From NCBI GenBank assembly GCA_032164245.1, contig JAVMKO010000001.1, positions 62,602,892 through 62,666,891 on the forward strand: DNA of 64,000 nucleotides, written 5' to 3'. The position numbers and the translations under genes were made by a program. Positions within the stretch are counted from its first letter, which is position 1. Each line of letters opens with the position of its first letter. This DNA comes from Sternotherus odoratus. Taxonomy: Eukaryota; Chordata; Testudines; Kinosternidae. A model generated the notes under the pieces. The model was not told where the DNA came from, searched no databases, and saw only the letters and a list, made by a program, of their open reading frames with translations. Of this stretch, positions 1-10,376 are shown one piece after another.

Positions 1-785
1 TATTTCTGACCAAAATGCACACAGCCTCTTTATAAGTATCTGATTATCGAGTCCTTATGATGACTATCATGCATGTTAGAATCCACACCTCTGATTTAGC
101 AAAGTACTTAAGCACAGGTGTAAGCAGACATATTTATTTCAGTTAGATTACTCATATGCTTAAAGTTATATACTTGCTTAAATAACCCGAGCCCTAGTCA
201 TCAAGGCATCTGATATTTTATAATTTCTATTATAAAAGGCAATGAGTCTGATTTTCATTTACATCAAAGCCTCTTTACACTGCTCTAGTAGTCTTTTATT
301 TAATGTATAATCATTTAATGTAAATGAGAATAAAGACCAATATCATAATCCCCAAAAATATTTTTTTTAACGTTCAAGCATATTGGTTCTCCTTCAACTT
401 TCTTTTGGATCTTTTTGTCCCTAAAATTTGCTCCTTTAATTATATTCTATTTGGGACACTGTAAACTAACTGCAGTTGCTGGTCCAGTTGATGCAGAGGG
501 AGAATTAGTAAATTTTAGATGGGGATGTGTACCTTGTTTATTTGCAGACCTATAATTCAACTAAGTACACTTAAAGCTTAAAGTTCTAGTGATATTGTAA
601 TAAATGACTCCGGTCCAACTGAGATTTAAACATGCTTTAAAAGTGAGACTTTTATGATTTAAAAGTGCATTGGAAAACATACTAGCGGCCAAAGGAATTA
701 CACTAATTTTTTGGCTGCTATTTTGTATTGACTTTGCTCAAATATGACATAATCAAATGCCAAACTTTTAATATTTTCTCAGGGT
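1..785. other. AT-rich intron, no recognisable feature
   Basis: This is low-complexity AT-rich DNA with stop codons in every frame and no exon-like block. It lies downstream of the last visible PPFIA2 exon (minus strand), so it is read as intron. I see no repeat family I can name here. Confidence 0.5.
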
Positions 786-929
786 ACCGAGGGCTGCGCT
801 ATAGACTCTGGCCATAAGGCCTCACTGTCCTGAACCGAGGGCTGTGTTATAGACTCTGGCCATAAGGCCTTGCTGTCCTGCACCTAAGGGCCCCTTTATG
901 GACTCTGGCCCTTAGGCCACGCTGCCCTG
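786..929. repeat. 48-bp tandem repeat, three units
   Basis: Three units begin at about 786, 834 and 882, each carrying a core like GACTCTGGCCATAAGGCC. The first two are nearly identical; the third has diverged (cccttaggcc instead of cataaggcc). The spacing is exactly 48 bp both times. The block abruptly raises the GC content and probably belongs to a larger mobile element that continues rightwards. It has no coding potential I would trust. Confidence 0.75.
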
Positions 930-1560
930 GCCCCAGGGGCGTAAACCTTCACACAATCCCAGAAGCCCCCTGGGCCAGGAGTGGTTTTACCATGAAATAA
1001 ACCATGTGGTGGTCCCCAAAATGCAGGACCAATTTCATTTGACAACCTGCCCCTGAGTCCCGGCCAGCGGCACAGCAGGGCTCAGGCAGGCAAGCTGTCT
1101 GCTTGCCATGGCCAGTGGCCCCAGGCTGCTCCTGGAAGCAACCGGCTGCTGGCACATCTCTTTCACCCCCGGCAGCACACAGAGACCCGCTGTCCCTCTC
1201 CCACCCAGGAGCTCACAGAGATGTGCCAGCAGCAGGGTTAAGATGGCTCCCTGCCCGTTATGCCTCCCTCCCTCCGCGCCACTCTTGGAAGCAGCCGGCA
1301 TGTCCCCATGGCTTCTGTGTGCATGTGTGTGTGTGTGTGTCTCTGCGCGCTGCCCCTAGCGTCGACTCTGTAGCTCCCATTGGCTGGGAACTGTGGCCAA
1401 TGGGAGCTGCAGGGTCGGTACCTGTGGGCAGCAACATACGGTGACCCATTGGTCCCTCCCCAACCTAGGAGCTGTTGCCAGAAGGGTGTGTGTGCTGGTC
1501 GCTGTGGGAGCTGCGCCGCCTGAGGTAAGCGCCACCCACCTGCCCCTGCCCAGAGCCCGC
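930..1560. repeat. GC-rich hAT-derived non-autonomous repeat fragment
   Basis: This GC-rich block contains an inverted CCAAT pair: GCTCCCATTGGC near 1373 and GCCAATGGGAGC near 1395. The same arrangement recurs at 24870-24912 inside another repeat copy. It resembles the GC-rich bodies of short hAT derivatives that are abundant in turtle genomes. Neither terminal inverted repeat can be placed, so it is a fragment. A (TG)n tract sits at about 1322-1340. Short open frames on both strands here are by-products of base composition. Confidence 0.5.
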
Positions 1561-1881
1561 ACCAAAATTTCCTCCCAGAGACTGTCCCGCCACCCTTCCT
1601 CCATCCCAATCATTTGCCCCAATCAAGGTGCCTCACTTTATTTTTATTTACTTCCCATTACTTATAATATAGATGGAAAATGAAGAAAAAATGAATGAAA
1701 AATGTGTGGGGTGGGATAAGAATGTTTTTTTTTCTTGGCTAGGTCCTCACAAAGGAGGGAGGGGGGAAAATATGAAGCTGTGCACAGGGTCCCACTAATT
1801 CTAAATCAACCACTTCCCTGGGCACCTACTCCTGTGTTCTATCTTGATATCTGCCTGCACTCTGACCCTTGGTCTGAAATG
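1561..1881. other. Unassigned intronic stretch
   Basis: Simple intronic DNA between the GC-rich repeat and the solo LTR. It ends with GACTA at 1882-1886, the left target duplication of that LTR. Nothing else is recognised. Confidence 0.5.
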
Positions 1882-1886
1882 GACTA

Positions 1887-2794
1887 TGTAACGGAGTCGG
1901 TCACTCACCCGGCGGCGCCCCCGTCTGGTCGTCTGGGAATTAGCTCTTTTTGACCCGGGAGCACCCTCTGCCGGCCGACGTCCGCTTCTCCACACTGGTC
2001 CTGTGCCCCTCCCGGACCCCGGGACCCCTCACTGAGGGTGCTGCACCCCTGCAGTACCCCCCTTGTCTCAGGGTCTCCCCTCCCTGGGGAACCCAACACC
2101 CACTATCCCCAACTTGCCTCAGATACAGCCACTGCCAGTCACCACTGCCTCAGTCTCTCTGAGGCTGACTGCAGTCTCATGGCTACTCATCACCGGCAAG
2201 AAGGGGTTGGCCTGCTGCTCTTATCAGCCCAGGGGCCGCCCCCTTGCAACCCCCAGTACCCCATGGGTCGGGCCTTCCCTAGGCTCAGCAAGCTGGGGCC
2301 CTCTCACTAGAGCTAGTTGCTCCCTGGCTCCCAGCTGCCTTGCCCTCGCCCTGTCCCAGTCCAGGTACTTTGATAAAGGCTCCCAGCAGCCAGGCCTTGT
2401 CTCCCTCTGCTTGCAGAGGAGACTGCCCCCTTGCAATCCCCAGTACCCCGTGGGTTGGACCTTCCCTAGGCTCAGCAAGCTGGGGCCCTCTCCCTAGAGC
2501 TCAGGCTCCCTGGCTCCCAGCTGCCTCACCCACATCCTGTCCCAGTCCAGGTACTTTGCAGCCAGGCCCTGTCTCCTGCTGCCTACAGAGTAGACTGCCT
2601 CCAGAGTAAACCCACTCTTCCTCTCTCTCTCTCCTGCCTCCCAGGCTTTTATACAGCCTGGAATGTTTGGGGCGTGGCCACACAGCTGAGCCTGCTTTCC
2701 ACTTAAGCCTGCTAGCAGGCTCAGCCAGCTACAAACCCTCTTTCCAGGGCTATTCCAGCCCTGGCCGGCAGGGAGCGGGGAGCACCCCGCTACA
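1887..2794 (-). mobile_element. Solo LTR with 5-bp target duplication
   Basis: The segment begins TGTAACGG and ends GCTACA, so it has TG...CA ends. It is flanked on both sides by the 5-bp duplication GACTA (1882-1886 and 2795-2799). No internal retroviral or Gypsy coding region accompanies it, so it is a solo LTR left by recombination between two LTRs. On the minus strand a TATA box, GTATAAAAG, lies at about 2646-2654, which sets the orientation. Its 908 bp are unusually GC-rich and partly made of a 187-bp internal duplication. A Ty3/Gypsy or ERV origin is likely, but the family is not identified. Confidence 0.75.
2231..2600. repeat. 187-bp tandem duplication inside the LTR
   Basis: The segment starting near 2239 (CCCCCTTGCAACCCCCAGTA) recurs near 2426 with about 5-10 percent divergence. 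A second shared landmark, CCCAGTCCAGGTACTTTG, recurs with the same 187-bp offset (about 2354 and 2541). The second unit is shortened. Confidence 0.7.
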
Positions 2795-2936
2795 GACTAT
2801 GAATCTGCCTTGCTTAGCATCCTACTTGCGTTAACCTGCCTGCAATTTCTCCAACTTCACGCACTGCCAATGTTTGGTACAATACAATGATGGCCATTAT
2901 CAAGCCCCTGGAACAGTGAATCTCTTATTTAGATTA

Positions 2937-3412
2937 TGCAAGGAATACTTGTAGTACCTTAGAGACTAACCAGTTTATTTCAGCATAAGCTTTTGTAGGC
3001 TATAGCCCACTTCATCAGATGCAAAGAATGGAACAGAAGTAAGATGCATTTATACACACAGAAAAGAAGGAAAAAAAAGTTGTACATTAGCATACCAATT
3101 CTAAGAGACTGTTAAATCTGGATAGGCCATTATCAGCAGGAGAAAAAAATACTTTTATTTTTTTCTCCTGCTGATAATAGCCCATCCAGATTTAACAGTT
3201 TCTTAGAATTGGTATGCTAATGTACAACTTTTTTCCTTCTTCTTTTCTGTGTGTATAAATGCATCTTACTTCTGTTCCATTCTATGCATCCGATGAAGTG
3301 GGCTATAGCCTGCGAAAGCTTATACTGAAATAAAGTGGTTAGTCTCTCAGGTGCTACAAAGTATTCGTCGCTTTCTTTATGGATTCAGACTAACACGGCT
3401 GCTATTCTTGAA
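2937..3412 (-). mobile_element. Foldback (palindromic) SINE-like element with 13-bp target duplication
   Basis: The element is flanked by the exact 13-bp direct repeat CTTATTTAGATTA (2924-2936 and 3413-3425). Most of its length is one long imperfect inverted repeat. The left arm runs from about 2950 to 3150 and the right arm from about 3155 to 3355, meeting around an A/T-rich centre near 3152. An asymmetric head at the right end reads, on the minus strand, GTTAGTCTGAATCC, and sets the orientation. The same head and the motif AGCATAAGCTTT recur at 42461 and 59899. A 13-bp duplication is typical of target-primed reverse transcription rather than of a cut-and-paste DNA transposon. I do not recognise a family name with certainty. 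Confidence 0.7.
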
Positions 3413-3425
3413 CTTATTTAGATTA

Positions 3426-5152
3426 CTTAGTCCAATTGATTTTGTAGAGTTTCTTTCCAGACAAAAAATTTGGATGAAGGCCATTGTGGATGAAATGTCT
3501 AATCTGTCCATGATCCTCTAATCACATTAAATAAAAGACCGTGAAAAAGGCATACGAAAATGTATGTCTTATGTTTATGATCGAATAATGACTATATTGC
3601 ACTAAAATCTACTGAGTATACTGCATGACTCAGATGAGATATTCTTTTCACAGTAGTAAGTGTTAGTGTTTGTTCAAGAAAAAAAATGGCGGCAAGAAAA
3701 GACATGCTTGAGGATGAAGAAAAACTACTGGTGCCTAAAATATTGGAGAATTTATAAAACAAAATTTCATCCTAAATATAAAACAATACTCTGCTAAGGG
3801 CATTAAAATGTCAGGTCATCTGCTGAATAAGTCACAGATGGACAACTTAAAGCTGACAAGGGATGCCGCATTCATTTGAAGCATAGTTTTTACAAAATGC
3901 TGTAGCATTTGTTTTTCATTTCACGCTGCTTCATTTTTGTTGAATCTTCTTTTTTCCCAGCATTTCCAGTTCCCTTCCAGATTCCCAACCCATATACCTA
4001 AAGTGGATAGCACAAAATCTTGATTATTGAAGACAGATTTTGTCTTAATGAGGTAAAAGATATTATATTCTAGTGCCTTCTTGACTAAGTTACACAACTG
4101 TCAGCCTAACCCAATAAGCCACCCAGGCACTGAAGACCCAATAAAAAGGGATAAATACAAAAGGTTTTTTTAGAATTCTGTTAAAAATATGATAATTAGT
4201 TGCCAAATAAAATTATTACAATGTTCTGTAGTGACAGAGAAAGGAAAACTCAAATAAAGCATAATGATGTGTAACATACTGTGCTGTATGGAGTTTTTCA
4301 TTTTCATCTGACTATAAATGTGAAGGATTAAATATTTTCTGAGAATTACAACATGTTCTAATGAAGTTGAAAATACTTTGAACTATGCTACAGCATTAAC
4401 TGCATGCACATCTGAAAAAAGTGGTAGAGAACAATACATGAATTTTGCATAATTTAAAATGTACTTTTGTCTTATTGTTTTTCTTCAAGAAAGTTGTTGT
4501 AAAATAGAAACCAGAGTCTCTTTGGTCCCTTTAGGGCTTTACATTTTTTCTTGCGATTTATCAATTGTAGTCCATAAAGAATCAATTTAAAAAAAAATCA
4601 ATGTTCCAGATGGCTTTGTTTGTCACACACCGCTCATCCTAAATGACAATAAGGATTATTTTTGTAGTTTTGTGCCATTTATTGTGGTGAAAATGATTAT
4701 TGTCTCTCTCATAATTAATGTGGTATAAAAACATTTGGAAAAATAATTTACTAGATTGATTTTTTTTGTTAAAAGGGAAACATTTACATATTTAAAAGCT
4801 AACTGGGTTAATTAAATTTTTGGAAATCCGTGACATTTTTTCAAATATAATGTAATCTAAAGTAAGAGTAATTACTGCACCTGCCAATAAAGACTGTGAG
4901 AAATACAGTCAAGGCATGTGGTATATAGCAAGTTAAACAAATGTCATTAATAAAGCCAGGGTAATATTACTTTTATTACATAATTAACATTTGCTTACCA
5001 TGTGTCTACACGGCATATTTCCCCCTCATTTCTTATAAGGTTGAAATGAAGTCCTTTTTTTTTTTAGGGTGGTTGTAGGGAGGAATACAGAATGTATTAA
5101 ACCAAAGTTAAACCAAACATTTCTGAAATGAACCTATTTCTCAGTGCAGTAC
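3426..5152. other. PPFIA2 intron, no recognisable element
   Basis: AT-rich intronic DNA downstream of the 5153-5287 exon in the direction of transcription. The next liprin exon expected in this direction was looked for on the minus strand and not found. Confidence 0.6.
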
Positions 5153-5287
5153 CTTAGTCAGTGCTGCAATTCTCTGAGCCAGTTCAGCCTCCACTTCAGG
5201 CAAGGTCTCAGCCTTCCGCATTGTCTGTTGCAGCTTCTGTTCAGCGAGCTCAAGGCGTTCTTGCAGCTGCCTGTTTTTTTCTTCCAT
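5153..5287 (-). CDS. PPFIA2: Liprin-alpha-2 coding exon (coiled coil)
   Basis: This 135-bp exon encodes 45 residues starting [20 protein letters not shown] and ending [11 protein letters not shown], a charged heptad-rich coiled coil. On the minus strand it is preceded by a polypyrimidine/AG acceptor (...GGGTTTCAG) and followed by a GT donor (AAG|GTACTG), both phase 0. It continues directly from the exon at 8113-8259. Liprin-alpha proteins are presynaptic active-zone scaffolds whose N-terminal coiled coils bind partners such as RIM, ELKS and other liprins, while the C-terminal SAM domains (not in this window) bind LAR-type phosphatases and others. Calling the paralogue alpha-2 rests mainly on the upstream exon at 19967-20188. 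The methionine here is an internal codon, not a translation start. Confidence 0.93.
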
Positions 5288-8112
5288 CTGAAACCCAGGG
5301 ATGAAAACAGAAAATCTAAAAACACAGAATTAAGAAATGGCTGAAATTGTTGGGGGACTTTCTGAGGCGGGCACTCCAACTGGGTTCAGACACAGATACT
5401 CTCCGGCTTGCCAGAGAGTGTATTATGGGCTTGTGTAAAGAATTAATCCAAGGATGGAACTTTTATGCTACGACTGATATGAGAACTAAGGATTTCATAC
5501 CAAGGCCAAAGTAAAGAAGTTGCAATCTGTAAAGTATGAAGATGAAAAAACATTCTTTCCACTTTCTAATCTGTGTGCAATTAGTGACAGTCAAAGAAAA
5601 AAAAGATAGCACTTGTGCTAGTAAAATCAGAGTTTTGAAAGCCACAGACACAAACATCAACTCCTTTACTGCAAAACCGAGAGTATAAGAGATTGGGAAG
5701 AAGTACATGTTTTAGAAGGATACATTTGCTAAAAAATTGTTGGAACACATTGATGCCAATAACATACCACTAGCGTGATGGTGAAATCAGCACTGGTTAC
5801 ACATCCAAGGACATACATTATTAGTTCCTGTCAGCTATTTGCTTAATGCTGCACAGTAAATTTTTTGTTGTGAATTTACAGTTAAATCTTGTTTCATATA
5901 AATGGAATTACTGAACCTTTGATAATCATTGAAAGAGAAGTACAGAGGGGGGGGGAAAGGTGGACCTTTATGTTTTCTTTTGATAAGTAGGGCATTTCCT
6001 ATCCTATGACACATATGATTTCACTTAGTATTAATTGTCCCCTTCCAATGAATTTAGGGTGGGACTAACATGAGCATGCTGTCAATATTGTAAACTTTTG
6101 TACTTGTATTTTAATCCTCTGACAGGGTAATAAGGTTTAAAATGTATTTTGTTGCAGTTGCAATGCTGCAAATGTATTCTAAGTCTGCTTTTATGTAGCA
6201 CAATTATCAGTACTCACTATTCTCTGCAGGCAATTTATGCATATTGTAAAACTACTTAAATTGCTAATAAAAAAATAACAGCTGATATAGGTATTTTGCT
6301 CTTTTATCTATTGTTCTTAGGGTTAAAGTGGAAAATTAATGAGAGTCTTCAAGCAACTTTCAAAATAGAATCCAAAAAGTTTTGGTTTTGATCCTTTCAT
6401 TTTCAGTAATGAACATAAATATTTTTATTTTAATGGGGTTTCATTCAATTAGAGGACAATTTAGTTATCAAAGTGCCTTATAATGGGGGGGGGAGCTCTT
6501 TTTTTCTTTTGCATCATATACTGTTTACAGATAAGACATTTGAAAAATTAAAGAATGAACCTTTGTCAGTTAAAGGAGAGAAAGAAACTCACTTCTCCAA
6601 AATGTAAACAATATACAAAGTTCTGTATTAGTTTTCTATCCATTGTGTAATCCTTACCTGAAATTATAAGTAATGTCCTCCATCCACCTGATCCATTGGT
6701 CAGACAAAGGACTTGATTCTCTGTTGCCCTATGGCCCCTCTATAGCACTACGGCTGTGTAAATGGTCCTTAAAGGTACCAGATCTCTCTTGTTCCTCATT
6801 CCCCACCCCAGCATGGCTAGTTGAATAGTTCTAAGTTTGCCACCATTACAGAGTCTGATATGCTGGGAATTCCCAGGAGAACAAGGGTTGGGGCAGAGCT
6901 TCACTGCACCCACTGACTTTCATCTGTCGAAGCATATGTAAGAACAACTCCGAGGCTGCTCTAATTTATGCCAGAAGGCAATGTCATCTTTGCCCCAACC
7001 CCTTCCCTGACAACCCTATGTGTTTCAGCCAGAAAGGAGAATCAGACCCAAAGGTTTTGTTGTTTCACAAACTTAATCACAAATGACCTAGTTGGCACAT
7101 AACTAGGATTATTCTGTCAAACTCAAATCACTTTGTACTAGAATACAACCAGAAGCAATTTGAGGGTTCTGGTACTCAAAAGTTCTTATGCCCTCTCTCC
7201 TGTATAGCACTTGATGACAATAAATATTGATATATAATAGTTAAGAATGCCTCACAGAAGTTCTACACAAATTTTACAGAAATTTAAATCTTATGCCTGT
7301 GAGGTTAAAACCAACTAACTCAAGGTTGTACTGAGCAAGCAAAGAATCAGGAATAGGACCTGTAAGTTCTGACTTCCAGTCTCCTGACTGAACTACTAGA
7401 AAGTTTCTGTTCCTATAGGATAAACAAACTCTAAGGATTCTAAAAGCTTTTTCTTAGATCTAGAATCCATAAATTTGAATAAGTTCTAAATGATGGGCTT
7501 TGGAGTTCCCTATTTCAACTATGGACTTCAGGTTTTGCAACAATCACAGAAAAAATATGACATGAAAGAAAACTGTCTCATCCTTGCAAATCTTTTTAAA
7601 ATGAAGATAACATGGAAGACACAATTATCAGTGTAGTCCATGCAGTATTAAAATATTTTCATTTATTAAAACCCATTTTCTGCTAATGACCAGTATTTGG
7701 TGGAATAATCTCTCTTTTAATGTATATAATTTGTATTTACATTTGTGTGACCAACAATATCCAAGTAAACATGGGGAACAAACTGATCATTATTTGCTTA
7801 GCTTATGTGATTTGATGCTCACTGGTGCAGGACAACACAGGGATACATAATTCAGCACAGATACCTTGCAGAGTTGAGTGGACAAATTGGTTTTGCTATT
7901 TACGATGATGGTAGCTACTGTGAACCTTACAGACTTTGATCTGCCTGATTTTCTTTAAGACAATTTTGTCCATACTCTGTTATGGTTGATTTAGAATGAG
8001 AAACTTGGCCTAGTTTAATAGAAACCTCCTACCACAACTTCAGGACTCTTTTTTTTTTCTTTGGTGTTAACTTTAATTCTGCATGAAGAGAGCTGCTCTG
8101 CAGATACTGAAC
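5288..8112. other. PPFIA2 intron (2.8 kb)
   Basis: This intron separates two in-phase liprin exons. It is AT-rich, with short homopolymer runs (G-runs near 5949 and 6486), and I recognise no mobile element in it. Small open frames near 5460-5710 look random. Confidence 0.7.
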
Positions 8113-8259
8113 CTGACGCAGGATGGCCTCCTTATTTGCCAGTTCATTTTCCAGTTTATCATTCATGTCATGTATGGAGGTGGATTCCCTCTGTGCACTG
8201 AGGTAGCGCTTCTCAAGGGTAGTGATTCTTTCTTCCATATCTTCTTTCTGTGCCATAGC
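8113..8259 (-). CDS. PPFIA2: Liprin-alpha-2 coding exon (coiled coil)
   Basis: This 147-bp exon encodes 49 residues, from [20 protein letters not shown] to [12 protein letters not shown]. The acceptor is TTTTAG|GCT and the donor CGTCAG|GTTCAG on the minus strand, and both borders are phase 0. The sequence is a continuous coiled coil and joins ...QRDIRE from the upstream exon to MEEKNRQ of the downstream exon without changing frame. The open frame runs past the donor into the intron, but those extra residues (VQYLQSSS...) are not liprin sequence, which confirms the splice site. The match to the liprin-alpha family is unmistakable. Confidence 0.95.
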
Positions 8260-10012
8260 CTAAAATGAAGAAACATGTATTTCAAATGTCATTTAGTTTA
8301 GATGTCAGCTTAATGTTCATGTTAACAGTAGGCAGAGCTGAAAAAATATGCAGAAGTGATTTTCCTATTTTCTGTAGGGAGCATTTTTTCCTCTTTGATT
8401 AATATGTCTTCATAGAAATAAACCACCTACAAATGTCTATAACAGAATTTAATACCACCCAAGAACATAGTTAAATATATAGTTCAGAACAACATTCAGG
8501 GAAAACTGAAGATTTTTCAGCTTTTCTTTTTCTCCCTAGTTATCTGCATTTTCGTATGTATGATATATATATATATATATAAAACAAAGAACCCAACATT
8601 AGTTTGATTACTTTTTAATAACTGTAGACATGAATACAAAGGAAAAGAATCCACTTCATATATCATATCTTAACATCACTATAGCAGTACTATAAAAGTT
8701 ATATGCCACTGATCAAGAAAGCTGATGTGCTTTAATATACTGTAAGTCAAGAGGAGGTGATAAAGGCAAATACTGAAATCCACAGCACCAGGGTCAAGAA
8801 CTGAGTAACTTGACTCACTGTGAATCCAAACCCTTTCCTATTGTGAGTACTTAGTGTCATCAGTCAAACCTTACTCTTTAATTTGCCAGGCTTACGAGGA
8901 GGAGGAGGAGCTCCTGGCAACAGGGAAGGACGTCCCACCAACTGAACGGCTCCCACCCTCTTGATTATTGGAATAAAATCAGCGCCCCCCACCATGCTCT
9001 TCAGACAGTTGGGAGTACACCACACTCTTGCAAAGATCCTTTCAGGTTTGAATAGGCAGTTGTCTGTAGCAGGTGACGTCTACAGCCCTTAAAGAGCCCT
9101 TTGGATGGAGAAAAAAATAGCTTCTGATGCTCCTCCTCAAAGATGAGGGAATGTGGAGGGGACACAGCAAGTAAAGGAGCAGAAGGGAGTCAGGACTAGA
9201 GCTGACTAGAAAATGACAATTCCATTTTGTGGCAAATTTTGAGGGTTTGAAATTTGTTTTTGTTCTGCATTTGGGTGTGTATGTGGGTGGCCACTAGGGT
9301 ACGGGAGTGTCACATTGAAGTTCCTTCTCAGCCTGAGTGGGAATGGCAAACTCTGCTGTAAATTAGGCAGAAGAGAGTTTTAATCACAGATTACTCTGAA
9401 TCAGGGAGCCTTGGAACTGGTTTGCCCACAGCATGGTCCAGCATCCTAGCCATTCCTCTAGCTCATTTTGTGCAAGGTTTTGGCTTTGACAAAACATCAT
9501 ATTTCACCAAAATTTAATTTAATTATAAATGTAGTTATTGTGCCATAACTTTTTTTCTGATTAAAATATTTTGACCCACACTAAAATGGCTATTATATTT
9601 GCCAGGAATATCCTGGGGAGACAAAGGGACTGTTGTGGGCAACCCAGTTAGGGTAGAAGCTTTAGTTTGTCAACTCTTCTGATTTTGTTGACATCTTTAT
9701 GTTATTTGCTCTTTTCCTCAAGTCCCAACTCCTGTAGTTGTGTAAATACTTGAAAATCTGAAGCTTTTCTTTAAATCAGTTCTTAGCATTTATATTTGCT
9801 GAGAAAAACATATGAAAATATAAATCATAAAAGCAGGGAATAACAAGACAAACAAAAAGAACCAAAGTGTATAACATAGAAATCATGGTATTTTAAAACT
9901 AAGTCATCCTGATGATTTTGGGAGGCTGACTCAAGAGTTTTAAATGCTCGAGGTTGGCAATACTGGAAGAGAAGCCTTGCAAGAAGAAAGAAGCTGCTGC
10001 TGCAATAATTTC
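8260..10012. other. PPFIA2 intron flanking the hAT insertion
   Basis: This is intronic DNA upstream of the 8113-8259 exon. It contains a short (TA)n tract at about 8561-8581 and a G/A-rich run near 8900. No element is recognised. It ends with the 8-bp CCTTACAG (10013-10020), which is duplicated on the far side of the hAT element. Confidence 0.6.
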
Positions 10013-10322
10013 CCTTACAGCAGGGGTCTCAAACTCAATTTACTTGGGGGCCGCTGGAGGCAGAGTTTGGGTGAGGCTGGGCCGCATCGGGTATTCCACG
10101 AGAAAAGCTTTGTTTAAAAAATTCCAATCTTCTCAAATGTCTTTATTTTTATTTTTTTAACACAAAATAAGATGAAAAAATAAATAAATTAAGAATTAAT
10201 AAGTAAATAAGTAAATAAATCAGTAATAAATAAATAAAATAATAATAATTAGATTTCTCTAGTCAGCAACTATGTGTGGTTTCTTCAGTCTTCTATATCT
10301 GCTGTATTCAGATTTAAACGTC

Positions 10323-10328
10323 TTTATT
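10323..10328 (-). promoter_or_regulatory. Candidate polyadenylation signal of the hAT transposase
   Basis: AATAAA on the minus strand, about 50 bases beyond the transposase stop codon. A second AATAAA lies at about 10142-10147. Position fits; use is not shown. Confidence 0.45.
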
Positions 10329-10376
10329 AACAGTTCTTTAACCTCAATGGGTTCTTCTGAACATGGCTTCTCTTGC

